DNA from: Reyranella sp. CPCC 100927
GTDB taxonomy: Bacteria; Pseudomonadota; Alphaproteobacteria; Reyranellales; Reyranellaceae
Reading direction: 5' to 3'
Assembly (NCBI RefSeq): GCF_007859315.1
Contig: NZ_VOHA01000009.1
Span: 62,001-126,000, forward strand
DNA length: 64,000 nt
In this document: one piece after another, positions 35,828-44,652 of the stretch
Layout: every line of letters starts with the position of its first letter
Numbering within the stretch: the stretch's first letter is position 1
Program-made: the position numbers and the translations under genes
Notes under the pieces: generated by a model
What the model was told of the DNA's origin: nothing
Databases searched by the model: none
The model's input: only the letters and a program-made list of their open reading frames with translations

Positions 35828-36997
35828 ATGCCCGTGATCGGCCGTATCCTTGAACTGCAGGAAGAATTGTCGCGCATCCGCCGCGACATTCACGCTCACC
35901 CCGAGCTTTGTTTCGAGGAGCAGCGGACGTCGGATATCGTCGCCGCCAAGCTCGCCGAGTGGGGGTGCGAGGTGCACCGCGGGCTGGCCAAGACCGGCGT
36001 GGTGGGCACGCTGCGGCGCGGCAACTCGACCCGGTCCATCGGACTGCGCGCCGACATGGATGCGCTACCGATGCAGGAGGCCAACGACTTCGCGCATCGT
36101 TCGACCAACGAAGGCCGCATGCACGCGTGTGGGCACGACGGGCACACCACGATGCTGCTGGGTGCCGCCAAGTATCTTGCCGAGACGCGCAATTTCGAAG
36201 GCGCCGTGCACTTCATCTTCCAGCCCGCCGAGGAAGGCGGTGGCGGCGGCCGGGTGATGGTCGAGGAGGGCCTGTTCGAGAAGTTCCCGTGCGATGCCGT
36301 GTTCGCCATCCACAACAAGCCCGGCATCGGCATCGGCCAGATCGCGACGCGTCCGGGACCGCTGCTGGCGGCGGCCGACCGGTTCGACATTCGCATCAAT
36401 GCACGCGGCGCCCATGCCGCCTACCCGCATCTGGGCATCGATCCGATCGTGATCGCCTCGCAGGTGGTGATGGCGCTGCAGGGCATTGTCAGCCGCAACA
36501 TCGATCCGGTCGACTCGGCCGTCGTGACGGTTGGCTTCATCAAGGGCGGCTCGGCCTACAACGTCATCTCGCCTGAAGTGCACCTGGGCGGCACCGTGCG
36601 CACCACGACACCGGCCAACCGCGACATGGTCGAGCGGCGCATGCGCGAGATCTGTGCCGGCGCCGCCGCCATGCACGGCATCGAGATCGGCATCGATTAC
36701 CGCCACGGCTATCCGCCGACGATCAATCACGCCGACGAAGCGGCCTTTGCCGCCGACGTTGCCGCCGAGGTGTGCGGCGAGGGCAACGTGCAGCGCAACA
36801 TCCGCCCGGCCATGGGTGCGGAGGATTTCTCGTACATGCTCAATGCCCGGCCCGGCGCCATGGTGTGGCTGGGCAACGGGCCGGGCGAGGGCGGCTGCAT
36901 CCTCCACAACCCGCGCTATGACTTCAACGACATGGCAATTCCCTTCGGCTCCAGCTTCTTCGCGCGCCTGGCCGAGCGGTTCCTGGCGCCGCAGTAA
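35828..36997 (+). CDS. M20-family amidohydrolase (hippurate/N-acyl amino acid hydrolase type)
   Basis: The 389-residue metallo-amidase has RRDIHAHPELCFEEQRT, RMHACGHDGHTTMLLGAAKY, FIFQPAEEGGGGGRVMVEEG and MGAEDFSYML, the metal-binding and catalytic motifs of the HipO/IAA-amino-acid hydrolase group. It cleaves N-acyl amino acids in the cytoplasm. It is divergent from the beta-propeller gene, with only 21 bp between the starts, so the two promoters must overlap coding sequence. A gene of unknown function follows on the same strand. Confidence 0.93.
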   Translation: MPVIGRILELQEELSRIRRDIHAHPELCFEEQRTSDIVAAKLAEWGCEVHRGLAKTGVVGTLRRGNSTRSIGLRADMDALPMQEANDFAHRSTNEGRMHACGHDGHTTMLLGAAKYLAETRNFEGAVHFIFQPAEEGGGGGRVMVEEGLFEKFPCDAVFAIHNKPGIGIGQIATRPGPLLAAADRFDIRINARGAHAAYPHLGIDPIVIASQVVMALQGIVSRNIDPVDSAVVTVGFIKGGSAYNVISPEVHLGGTVRTTTPANRDMVERRMREICAGAAAMHGIEIGIDYRHGYPPTINHADEAAFAADVAAEVCGEGNVQRNIRPAMGAEDFSYMLNARPGAMVWLGNGPGEGGCILHNPRYDFNDMAIPFGSSFFARLAERFLAPQ

Positions 36998-37048
36998 CGC
37001 CCTCAAACCGGGCGTGGATGAGAACGCTCGCGACTGGCGGGGCGATCG

Positions 37049-37807
37049 ATGGAACAGGCCCAGTTCTGCGGCGACGATGAGCTTGGCTATGACCGTAGTC
37101 GAACGCCGTTTGCGGCCGGTCGGGGGCTTGCACTCGACGAGGCCTACCGCCTCGCCCACCTTCCGTTGATCGCACCAGGGCATCCGGACGTCATATCCGT
37201 GCGCGATGGCGCCTATTATGATCGGGGCCGCCATCCCAAGGTGTTTTCGCTGGTTTTGCCGGTTCCCTGGCACGCCCTGTCGGCATCTCCGGCGTTCAGG
37301 GAACTCGAGGCGGATCTTCGCGTTGCGCCCTTTGCACCCAAGATCGCGTGGCAGCTGATGCCGCAGCGTCGGGACCGGCTGCACGCGACCGTCTGTGGAT
37401 CGCTCGCCGTCGGTCAGGACGCTCCGCCGCCGATCACGTCGGCCCAGCGAACGGAATTGACCAGCCTCGGCCCCGTTCACGTCGAACTGCGGGGCCTGTT
37501 TTCAGGCAACGTCAACGTCGGCCGCTTGTATTTGCGCGTGTACCCTGAGCGCCGGAACGGACAAAACGTGCTGCGCCAGATCCAGCGTGTTCTGGGCCGG
37601 CGGGAGACGGACCTGTACGTCGTCGGCCTCTATAACCTCACCGACAATCTCAATGCAGGTGAAGCGTCGGCGCTGGCTGAAATGCTCGAGCGGTGGTGGA
37701 GTCGCTCCATCCTCCGTCTCACGGTCACGCATCTTTGGCTGCTCTGGGCCATGGACGACCTCGTTCTCGATGGCGCCGTCGCCGAGGACATACTCCTGGT
37801 CCCATAG
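37049..37807 (+). CDS. Uncharacterised 252-residue protein, possible 2H-phosphoesterase relative
   Basis: The frame starts MEQAQFCGDDELGYDRSRT. A segment RRDRLHATVCGSLAVG carries an HxT motif followed by hydrophobic residues, as in 2H phosphoesterases; the second expected motif is replaced by LTVTHLWLLWAMDD, which does not match well. The middle part (VHVELRGLFSGNVNVGRLYL) resembles the strand region before the second motif in that fold. It follows the M20 hydrolase by 51 bp. The function is unknown and the family assignment is weak. Confidence 0.6.
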   Translation: MEQAQFCGDDELGYDRSRTPFAAGRGLALDEAYRLAHLPLIAPGHPDVISVRDGAYYDRGRHPKVFSLVLPVPWHALSASPAFRELEADLRVAPFAPKIAWQLMPQRRDRLHATVCGSLAVGQDAPPPITSAQRTELTSLGPVHVELRGLFSGNVNVGRLYLRVYPERRNGQNVLRQIQRVLGRRETDLYVVGLYNLTDNLNAGEASALAEMLERWWSRSILRLTVTHLWLLWAMDDLVLDGAVAEDILLVP

Positions 37808-37965
37808 GATACTGGTGCGCGTTTGCGTGAGACCGCGGCTTCTCGGTTCCGGCGTCTTCGCACGTTCGGCCGAGCGGTTCCTGCCCGTGGTTGCGCGCCA
37901 ATACCGGCTATCGCTCGCACGTTGGGTCGCGATGACAGCCGTATCAGTGACCAGCGATGTCACGG

Positions 37966-38400
37966 TCAATCCTGTTTGGTGTAGCGCCGCTGCATCTCGT
38001 CCGGCTCGACCTGTTCCAGGGTGTGGCCGATGAGCCAGTCGTAGCCGAAGGGATCGCGCACGAGGCCGGATCGCTCGCCGTGGAAGTGATCCTGCGCCGG
38101 GCGAACGATGCGACCGCCGGCGTCGACCGCCGCCTGGATGACCGCGTCGGCATCGTCGACGTGGATGTGAAGCAGGATGGGGACCGTCGCGCCGGGCTTG
38201 GGCGCGACGCAATCGTATTCGGGAAACTCGTCCGATATCATGACAACGGCATCGCCGAAGGCCAGCTCAGCGTGGCCGATGCGGCCGCCCGTTTCGACCA
38301 GGCGGAACTTCTCTACCGCGCCAAAGGCCTTGATGTAGAAGGCGATCGCTTCCTCGGCGCTCTTGGCGCGCAGATACGGGTACAGCTCGTGGATGGCCAT
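37966..38400 (-). CDS. VOC-family (glyoxalase/bleomycin-resistance-like) protein
   Basis: The 144-residue protein begins MAIHELYPYLRAKSAEEAIA and shows FYIKAFGAVEKFRL, AELAFGDAVVMISDEFPEY and SGLVRDPFGYDWLIGHTLEQ, typical of the PhnB/YdcW-type VOC fold. AAAGGAAG lies 4 bases before the ATG. It is followed at its 3' side by a convergent unknown gene. The substrate is not known. Confidence 0.9.
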   Translation of the reverse strand: MAIHELYPYLRAKSAEEAIAFYIKAFGAVEKFRLVETGGRIGHAELAFGDAVVMISDEFPEYDCVAPKPGATVPILLHIHVDDADAVIQAAVDAGGRIVRPAQDHFHGERSGLVRDPFGYDWLIGHTLEQVEPDEMQRRYTKQD

Positions 38401-38508
38401 GGCTCTTCCTTTCAACGATCCGTCTGACTGTCGCGGATCCAGCCGGCAGTGTCCGCCGCGGCGGCATGCGCGTCTTGAAAGGATTTGACCGGTCCCGGCA
38501 GGGCAAGC

Positions 38509-39321
38509 TCACAGCGGTACGTGGTGCGCGGAGCCGGCAGCGAGACGCCGATAGCGATCGGGGGACATCCCCGTGAACTCCCGGAAGTCGCGGTTGAGGT
38601 GCGGCTGATCGGCATACCCCGCGGCAGCGGCGACATCGGCCCACGATGAGGCCGGTGCGTGCGAGAATCTCTCAAGGACGCGTCCGAAACGGACGACGCG
38701 GCCGTAGAGCTTGGGCGTCAATCCAACCGCTTCGCTGAAAAGCTTGATGAAATGGCGATGGCTGTGGCCCGTCCGCGCGACGATGCTGCCGACGTCGCTG
38801 GCATTGCCCAGGGCTACAAGGGCGTCGGCAATCGCGGGATGAATGCCGCGGATCCGCCGTACCCGCGCCGCGAGTGCCGCTTCCATGATGTCCAGGCGCG
38901 CGTCGGCGGATCCGGCTTCACCGAGACGGTCGCGCAAGGAGCAAGCGGCAGAACCCCAGACGGCATCGAGCGGCGTGTGGACGCCGGCAAGTTCGTGGGC
39001 GGGAACGCCGGCCACGAATTGTGCGGCGCCCGGCCGAAGCAGGATCCCCACGGTCGGGGCGGGGTTCGACAGATCCTTGATGTAGGCGCAAGCCCGAGCC
39101 CCACTCAGACTGGCGCAGCCGACCGTGTAGCCCACGGTATCCCGGGCATGTGCAAAGAGACGTAGCGGCTGATCGCCGAGCCGGATCGCGATATGGACGG
39201 CACCGGTCGGCAGCACCATCTCACGGCGCGGCTGGCCGGTCGTCGGCACGGCAGGGTCCGAGGCCCAGAGCAGTTCTACGAAGGGGCTCAAGGCGGCGCG
39301 CGGGCGGCGACTGACAATCAT
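38509..39321 (-). CDS. AraC-family transcriptional regulator
   Basis: The 270-residue protein has an N-terminal DUF6597/AraC-like sensor part (LSPFVELLWASDPAVPTTG, MVLPTGAVHIAIRLGD) and two HTH segments at the C-terminus, SDVGSIVARTGHSHRHFIKL and SWADVAAAAGYADQPHLNRD, followed by FREFTGMSPDRYRRL. The start at 39321 begins MIVSRRPRAALSP. It lies 108 bp upstream of the VOC gene on the same strand and may regulate it. Confidence 0.9.
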   Translation of the reverse strand: MIVSRRPRAALSPFVELLWASDPAVPTTGQPRREMVLPTGAVHIAIRLGDQPLRLFAHARDTVGYTVGCASLSGARACAYIKDLSNPAPTVGILLRPGAAQFVAGVPAHELAGVHTPLDAVWGSAACSLRDRLGEAGSADARLDIMEAALAARVRRIRGIHPAIADALVALGNASDVGSIVARTGHSHRHFIKLFSEAVGLTPKLYGRVVRFGRVLERFSHAPASSWADVAAAAGYADQPHLNRDFREFTGMSPDRYRRLAAGSAHHVPL

Positions 39322-39433
39322 GACGTCACACTTCTGATGGCGATGGCGGCTCGTCAAGTCGGTTCGGTTCGCCGGGCGCTGTCTGTCCCGACAGGAGACG
39401 TTCGGACGGCGCCGGGTTCAAATCGCCCGGCGT

Positions 39434-39871
39434 TTATCGGGTGAATGCAACATAGTCGTCGATGATGAAATTCGCACCATCATGATCTTGATAGGTGAAG
39501 GGGGCTTGCGGTTTGCCGTCCGCGGTCTCGACGGCACAGATGCAGCTGAGGCGATAGGGACCTTCGTGCTGCTCATCGCCCGTTCACGAACAAACACTGG
39601 CGTTCGTGTTGGGACCACCCGAGATGACCTCCAGATCCGGTTGGCGTGAGGCTTTCCGGAGAAGGGGCAGCACCTGCCGAGAGGGCGCGCAGGCCGGCAT
39701 CAAATTCACGGGCTGAACATTGCCTCCGGCATCCGTCTCGACCAGGAAGCGCCAGTGCCCCTGTTCGAAGCGCATGGGCAAGGGTTCGGTGTGTTCCCTG
39801 CCGGCCCGGGAAGCCCTGACCGCACCGGACAGCAGAGCGATGGGCGCAACGGCGGAGCGACAGCGCAGGTT
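39434..39871 (-). pseudogene. Small secreted-type protein gene interrupted by an in-frame TGA
   Basis: One minus-strand frame reads from 39871 to a stop at 39434-39436 with a single internal TGA at 39584-39586. The first part has a hydrophobic, signal-like SAVAPIALLSGAVRA, then MRFEQGHWRFLVETDAGGN and CAPSRQVLPLLRK. After the TGA the same frame continues with GDEQHEGPYRLSCICAVET and DGANFIIDDYVAFTR. The pattern (GxW near the start, several Cys) recalls DUF3617 proteins. No good start codon precedes the signal-like part, so the N-terminus also seems damaged. It is probably a decayed gene; a sequencing error is possible. Confidence 0.45.
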
Positions 39872-39991
39872 TCAAGCGGCACTTCGACGGCAGGAAAGGA
39901 TCAGCACGCTGCAACGACACGGCGGCGGAACCATGACCCATGGTGCAACACCGCCCTGTGTGCTAGCACGATCATTCATGATGAGCCGCGC

Positions 39992-41809
39992 ATGAGCTTT
40001 CTGTCGATCTACGCCCGCGTCCTGCGGCAGCTGGCGCCCGAGCGGTGGCTGGCGATCGGGCTGGCGGTGGCCAACATCGCTGTCGCTGCGTTGCAGTTTC
40101 TCGAGCCGGTGCTTTTCGGCTGGGTCATCGACACGCTGAGCGGTGCCGCCGGCCGGCCGGCGGCCGATGTCTGGGCCGATGCCATGCGCATCCTCGGCCT
40201 GTGGATCCTCATCGGCATCGGCGGCATCATCGCCAACGCCGTTGTGTCGCTCTATGCCGACCGCATGGCCCATCGCAACCGACTGACGGCGATGGCGCGC
40301 TATTTCGAGCATGTGCTGTCGCTGCCGTTTGCGTTTCACAACGCGCAGCATTCGGGCCGCCTGCTGAAGATCATGCTGCAGGGCATCGATCATCTGTTCG
40401 GTCTGTGGCTCAATTTTTTTCGCGAACACCTGGCGACGACCGTCGCGTTGTTCGTGATGCTGCCGCTGTCGCTGTTCATGAACTGGCGGCTGGGATCGCT
40501 GCTGATCGCGCTCATCGTGTTCTTCGCCGTTGCCAACGCATGGATCGTCTCGCGCACGGACCGCATGCAACGCGAGGCGGAGGAATACCATTCCCAGCTC
40601 GCCGGACAGGCCGGCGACGCCCTGGGCAACGTGCATCTGATCCAGAGCTTCGTGCGCCTCTCGCACGAGACACGCATGCTGCACGAGACGATCCGCAGCC
40701 TGTTGTCGGTCCAGTTCCCGGTGCTGAACTGGTGGGCGGTGTTGAGCGTCATCACGCGCGCCGCCGCGACCGTGACGGTGCTGGCGATCTTCATGCTGGG
40801 CACATGGCTCTATCTCAACGGCCAGGCATCGGTGGGCGAGATCGTCAGCTTCATGGGCTTCGCCACCCTGCTGATCGGGCGCATGGAACAGGCGTCGAGC
40901 TTCGTCGCCCGCGCCTTCTTCGAGATGCCGGCGCTGGCAGACTTCTTCAACGTTCTGGAAACCGAATCGACGATCCGCGAAAAGCTGGGCGCCCAGGAAC
41001 TGGGGCGCGTGTCGGGCGCGGTCGAATTCGACAATGTCAGCTTCTCTTATGATGGTCGTCGCCCGGCGCTGCAGGATTTCAGCCTGAAGGTCGCGCCCGG
41101 CACGACGGTCGCGCTGGTCGGCCCGACCGGCGCCGGCAAGAGCACGTCGATGGCCCTGCTGCACCGCATGTGGGATCCGCAGTCCGGCGCCATCCGGATC
41201 GATGGCGTCGATATCCGCGATGCGACCTTGGCCAGCCTGCGGCGCAACATCGGCGTGGTCTTCCAGGACAACACGCTGTTCTACCGCTCGATCGCCGACA
41301 ACCTGCGCGTGGGCAAGCAGGACGCCACCGACGCCGACCTGGTCGAGGCGGCAAAGATGGCCGAGGCGCACGACTTCATCGAGCGCCAGAGCGACGGCTA
41401 CAACACCCATGTCGGCGAACGCGGCATCACATTGTCGGGCGGCGAGCGCCAGCGGCTCAGCATCGCGCGGGCATTGCTGAAGAATCCGCCGATCCTGATC
41501 CTGGACGAGGCCACCAGTGCGCTCGACGCCGTCACCGAGGCCAGGATCCAACGCGCGCTGAAGACCCTGATGGCGGGGCGCACGACATTCGTCATCGCCC
41601 ATCGCCTGTCGACCATCCGTGATGCCGACCTTGTCGTCGTGTTCGAGCGCGGCCGCGCGGTCGAGATCGGCAGCTACGATGCGTTGCTGGCGCAGGGCGG
41701 TGCCTTCGCCGCGTTGGTGAATACCCAGCAGGCCGGCCTGCTGCAGGGCACCGAGATCCGCCGCTTCCTCGATGATCCGGCCGCGGGAGATCTGCCGCAG
41801 CCAGCGTAG
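39992..41809 (+). CDS. ndvA: NdvA/ChvA-type glucan exporter, ABC transporter with fused permease and ATPase
   Basis: The 605-residue half-transporter begins MSFLSIYARVLRQLAPERW. The membrane part carries AVALQFLEPVLFGWVID-like sequence, FGLWLNFFREHLATTVALFV and SVQFPVLNWWAVLS, which match the beta-(1,2)-glucan exporter family. The ATPase has Walker A GPTGAGKST, signature LSGGERQRLSIARAL and LILDEATSALD. It exports cyclic beta-glucan to the periplasm for osmoadaptation and host interaction. No ndvB-like glucan synthase is in the window. Upstream in-frame codons lead into non-family sequence. Confidence 0.88.
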   Translation: MSFLSIYARVLRQLAPERWLAIGLAVANIAVAALQFLEPVLFGWVIDTLSGAAGRPAADVWADAMRILGLWILIGIGGIIANAVVSLYADRMAHRNRLTAMARYFEHVLSLPFAFHNAQHSGRLLKIMLQGIDHLFGLWLNFFREHLATTVALFVMLPLSLFMNWRLGSLLIALIVFFAVANAWIVSRTDRMQREAEEYHSQLAGQAGDALGNVHLIQSFVRLSHETRMLHETIRSLLSVQFPVLNWWAVLSVITRAAATVTVLAIFMLGTWLYLNGQASVGEIVSFMGFATLLIGRMEQASSFVARAFFEMPALADFFNVLETESTIREKLGAQELGRVSGAVEFDNVSFSYDGRRPALQDFSLKVAPGTTVALVGPTGAGKSTSMALLHRMWDPQSGAIRIDGVDIRDATLASLRRNIGVVFQDNTLFYRSIADNLRVGKQDATDADLVEAAKMAEAHDFIERQSDGYNTHVGERGITLSGGERQRLSIARALLKNPPILILDEATSALDAVTEARIQRALKTLMAGRTTFVIAHRLSTIRDADLVVVFERGRAVEIGSYDALLAQGGAFAALVNTQQAGLLQGTEIRRFLDDPAAGDLPQPA

Positions 41810-41811
41810 CC

Positions 41812-41916
41812 CTGGGAGCGCGGGCCTCCGGCCCGCTCATGTCTCGGCGCTAACGCGAACAGGCGAAAGCTAGGCTTTCGCCGCAGATGCGGGCGAGACA
41901 CCCGCGTTCCCGGGGC
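41812..41916. repeat. GGGAGCGCGGG/CCCGCGTTCCC repeat overlapping the uraD 3' end
   Basis: CTGGGAGCGCGGGCCTCCGG and CATGTC on one side and CACCCGCGTTCCCGGGGCC on the other, with an inner GGCGAAAGCTAGGCTTTCGCC palindrome. The right half supplies the last residues (GNAGVSPASAAKA) and the stop codon of uraD. Confidence 0.8.
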
Positions 41917-42418
41917 CCCCAAGCAGCGCCTCCAGCCGGAAGCGGGTGATCAGGCCGACTTCGACCAGCGCGGTTTTGATCTCCGTGTTGCGGTCGTTGC
42001 GCAGCCGCGTTTCATAGGCTGCCAGGATCGAGTCCTTGGTGTGGCGCTTGACCGCGACGATGAAGGGAAACCCGAACGTGTCGCGATAGGCGGTATTCAG
42101 TCGGTCGAAACGGACGTACTCGGCTTCGCTCAACCGGTCGAGGCCGACACCGGCCTGCTCCTGGGACGAGTCCGCCGTCAGGGTGCCAGCGCGCGCGGCC
42201 TTGCCGGCGAGGTCGGGGTGCGCCCGCAGCAGCGCCAGCTGTTCGTCGGTGGATGCCGCCTGTACGACCCGCATCATGGCCTGGTGCAGCCCGTCGACGC
42301 CGTCGAACGGTCGCGCCGCCCAGGCACGTTCCGCCACCCAGGGTGAATGTTCGAAGACCGGTCCGAGCCGGGCCATGAAGGCGGCGTGGTCCAGTGCGTC
42401 GAGCGCCGTCGTCGTCAT
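41870..42418 (-). CDS. uraD: OHCU decarboxylase (2-oxo-4-hydroxy-4-carboxy-5-ureidoimidazoline)
   Basis: The 182-residue enzyme converts OHCU to S-allantoin in urate degradation. Family motifs are FMARLGPVFEHSPWVAERAW, LLRAHPDLAGKAARAGTL (with the catalytic His) and FGFPFIVAVKRHTKDSILAA. The last 13 residues come from a dispersed repeat rather than from family sequence. No urate oxidase or transthyretin-like hydrolase lies beside it, but an ABC importer is divergent from it and three ureide-type amidases occur elsewhere in the window. Confidence 0.93.
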   Translation of the reverse strand: MTTTALDALDHAAFMARLGPVFEHSPWVAERAWAARPFDGVDGLHQAMMRVVQAASTDEQLALLRAHPDLAGKAARAGTLTADSSQEQAGVGLDRLSEAEYVRFDRLNTAYRDTFGFPFIVAVKRHTKDSILAAYETRLRNDRNTEIKTALVEVGLITRFRLEALLGGPGNAGVSPASAAKA

Positions 42419-42570
42419 GGGGAGCCTTGTGGACAGTTCTTCGCGGCAGACATTGGCAGCATGTTTGCATGACCGTCGCGAGGCGGCTAGGTTGGCCGCA
42501 ACGGCGCCGGATCAGAACGCACAACGGGGCAAGCGCCGGAGCTGGGGACTTTCGCGGGAGAACGTCGACG

Positions 42571-43587
42571 ATGAGCATCACTTCGACCACGCGGCGCGCC
42601 GCCTTGGGCGCCCTGCTGGCCGCCGGGCTGGCATTGCCGGCGCAGGCCCAGACCTCCGTCAAGTTTACGCTGGACTGGGTGTTTCAGGGCCCGACCTCGC
42701 CGTTCCTGGTGGCCCTGGAGAAGGGCTACTACAAGGCCGAGGGGCTCGACGTCACCATGGACCCCGGCCAGGGCTCGGCCGGTGCGGTACAGCGCGTCGC
42801 CACCGGCGCCTACCAGATCGGCTTCGCCGATGTGAATTCGCTGATCGAGTACAACGCCAAGAATCCCGGCAAGGAAATCCTCTGCGTTTTCATGGGCTAC
42901 GATTTCCCGCCCTTCGGCGTCTACGCGCTGAAGAAGAGCGGCATCAAGGGGCCTAAGGACCTGACCGGCAAGAAGCTGGGCGCACCGGTGTTCGACGCCT
43001 CGTTCCGCCTGTTCCCGGCCTTCGCCAAGAAGAACGGCATCGGCAAGATCGACCATGTCAACCTCACCCCGCAGCTGCGCGAGCAGAGCCTGGTGCAGGG
43101 CACGGTCGACTTCGTTTCCGGCCACTATTTCTCGTCGGTGCTCGATCTGGAGGCGCGCGGCGTCAAGCTCGAGGACCTGGTGGTGATGCGCTATGTCGAC
43201 TTCGGCATGGACGTCTACGGCAACGGCATCATCGTCTCGCCCGAGATGATGAACAATCCCAAGGCTGTCACCGGCTTCCTCAAGGCCACGATCAAGGCCT
43301 GGAAGGAGGTCATCGCCGATCCCAAGATCGGCATCGCCGCCGCCAAGAAGCGCGACCCGCTGATCGATGACGCGCTGGAGGCCCGCCGGCTGGCGCTGTC
43401 GCTCGACACCAACGTGCTGACGCCGTTCGTCAAGACCAACGGCATGGGCGACGTCGATCCGGCGCGCTTCGCCCGCGCGGTGGTGGACGTCGCCGAGGCC
43501 TTCGGCCTGCCGTCGGCGCCGGACCCGGCCAAGGTCTTCACCAACAAGTTCCTGCCGCCACAGGCCGACCGCATGGTGACGAAGTAA
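42571..43587 (+). CDS. ABC transporter substrate-binding protein (NMT1/THI5-like)
   Basis: The 338-residue precursor begins MSITSTTRRAALGALLAAGL with cleavage after AQAQ. The mature part has VKFTLDWVFQGPTSPFLVAL, KGYYKAEGLDVTMDPGQGSA and RVATGAYQIGFADVNSLIEY, the pattern of NitT/TauT/thiamine-precursor binding proteins. It is the first gene of an importer (binding protein, ATPase, permease) and is divergent from uraD, so the ligand may be a purine- or pyrimidine-derived ureide (inference). Confidence 0.92.
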   Translation: MSITSTTRRAALGALLAAGLALPAQAQTSVKFTLDWVFQGPTSPFLVALEKGYYKAEGLDVTMDPGQGSAGAVQRVATGAYQIGFADVNSLIEYNAKNPGKEILCVFMGYDFPPFGVYALKKSGIKGPKDLTGKKLGAPVFDASFRLFPAFAKKNGIGKIDHVNLTPQLREQSLVQGTVDFVSGHYFSSVLDLEARGVKLEDLVVMRYVDFGMDVYGNGIIVSPEMMNNPKAVTGFLKATIKAWKEVIADPKIGIAAAKKRDPLIDDALEARRLALSLDTNVLTPFVKTNGMGDVDPARFARAVVDVAEAFGLPSAPDPAKVFTNKFLPPQADRMVTK

Positions 43588-43594
43588 GAACCGC

Positions 43595-43666
43595 TGTCAT
43601 CCCGAGCAAAGCGAGGGATCTTGATCTTGTGTCGCACAAAGATCCCTCGCTGCGCTCGGGATGACA
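43595..43666. repeat. TGTCATCCCGAGC palindromic repeat, copy 5
   Basis: TGTCATCCCGAGCAAAGCGA and CGCTGCGCTCGGGATGACA occupy almost the whole 95-bp gap between the binding-protein and ATPase genes. It may act as a stabilising hairpin giving more binding protein than ATPase. Confidence 0.88.
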
Positions 43667-43682
43667 GTCTTCGGTACGCCCC

Positions 43683-44486
43683 ATGAGTTCCGCTACCAAC
43701 GCACCCGCTCTGGTCGATCTGCGCCAGGTGTCGCTTGCCTATCGCGTGGGCAAGGAGGAGACGCTGGCGCTGGCCGACGCCACGCTCAGCATCGCCAAGG
43801 GCGAGTTCATCGCCGTGGTCGGCCCGTCCGGCTGCGGCAAGTCGACCTTGATGAAGCTGGTGACCGGCTTGCTGCCGCCGACCTCGGGCGAGGTCCATGT
43901 CCGCGGCGAGAAGGTGGTGCGGCCGATCAAGGGTGTCGGCATGGCGTTCCAGAACGCCACCCTGATGCCCTGGCGCACCACGCGCGACAACATCCTGCTG
44001 CCGCTGGAGATCGTCGAGCCCCACAAGCGCCAGTTCCGGCGCAAGCGGGCTGAATACGCCGCCAAGGCCGACCGCCTGCTGGCGTCGGTGGGCCTGGGCG
44101 GATTCGGCGACAAGTACCCCTGGCAGCTCTCGGGCGGCATGCAGCAGCGCTCGAACCTGTGTCGGGCGCTGATCCACGAGCCCGAGATCATGATGCTGGA
44201 CGAGCCGTTCGGCGCGCTCGATGCGTTCACCCGCGAGGAGCTGTGGGGCATCATGCAGCAGCTGTGGCTGGAGCGCCGCTTCACCGCCGTGCTGGTGACG
44301 CACGACCTGCGCGAGGCGGTCTATCTCGCCGACACGGTCTATGTGATGAGCCGCCGGCCGGGCCGCATGGTGATGGTGAAGCCCATCGACATCCCCCGTC
44401 CGCGGACGCTGGAGACGACGTTCGAACCGCACTTCGTGGACATCGTGCACGAGTTGCGCGAGCGCATTCACCAGGAGCACGCGTGA
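43683..44486 (+). CDS. ABC transporter ATP-binding protein (NitT/TauT type)
   Basis: The 267-residue ATPase has Walker A GPSGCGKSTLMK, the Q-loop region GMAFQNATLMPWRTTRDNIL, signature LSGGMQQRSNLCRAL, Walker B EIMMLDEPFGALD and the H-loop LVTHDLREAVYLAD. It powers import together with the permease at 44653. Confidence 0.95.
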   Translation: MSSATNAPALVDLRQVSLAYRVGKEETLALADATLSIAKGEFIAVVGPSGCGKSTLMKLVTGLLPPTSGEVHVRGEKVVRPIKGVGMAFQNATLMPWRTTRDNILLPLEIVEPHKRQFRRKRAEYAAKADRLLASVGLGGFGDKYPWQLSGGMQQRSNLCRALIHEPEIMMLDEPFGALDAFTREELWGIMQQLWLERRFTAVLVTHDLREAVYLADTVYVMSRRPGRMVMVKPIDIPRPRTLETTFEPHFVDIVHELRERIHQEHA

Positions 44487-44513
44487 TGGGATCGCAGAGG
44501 GAGACTCGCAGCG

Positions 44514-44627
44514 CATGCTTCGAGACGGCTCGCTGCGCGAGCCTCCTCAGCATGAGGTTGCGTGCTGCATCTACAAATACACCTCGCCCTGAGGAGCGCC
44601 CACAGGGCGCGTCTCGAAGGGTGGGGG
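44514..44627. repeat. Palindromic repeat, family H, copy 3 (rearranged)
   Basis: GCTTCGAGACGGCTCGCTGC with GCCTCCTCAGCATGAGGTTG and, after a different spacer, CCTCGCCCTGAGGAGCGCCC with GCGTCTCGAAGGGTG. The arms match the elements at 2289 and in imuB, but their order is reversed and the spacer differs. It fills the gap between ATPase and permease genes. Confidence 0.8.
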
Positions 44628-44652
44628 GCCGCATGCTCTATCGGAACCACCC

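Noticed and set aside
39584-39586. TGA read as selenocysteine
   Set aside because: No SECIS-like hairpin was recognised after it, no selenoprotein family fits, and the N-terminus of the gene is also damaged.
39872-41602. 576-codon minus-strand frame
   Set aside because: It is antisense to the NdvA-like transporter; the His/Gln/Asp-rich composition is typical of a shadow.
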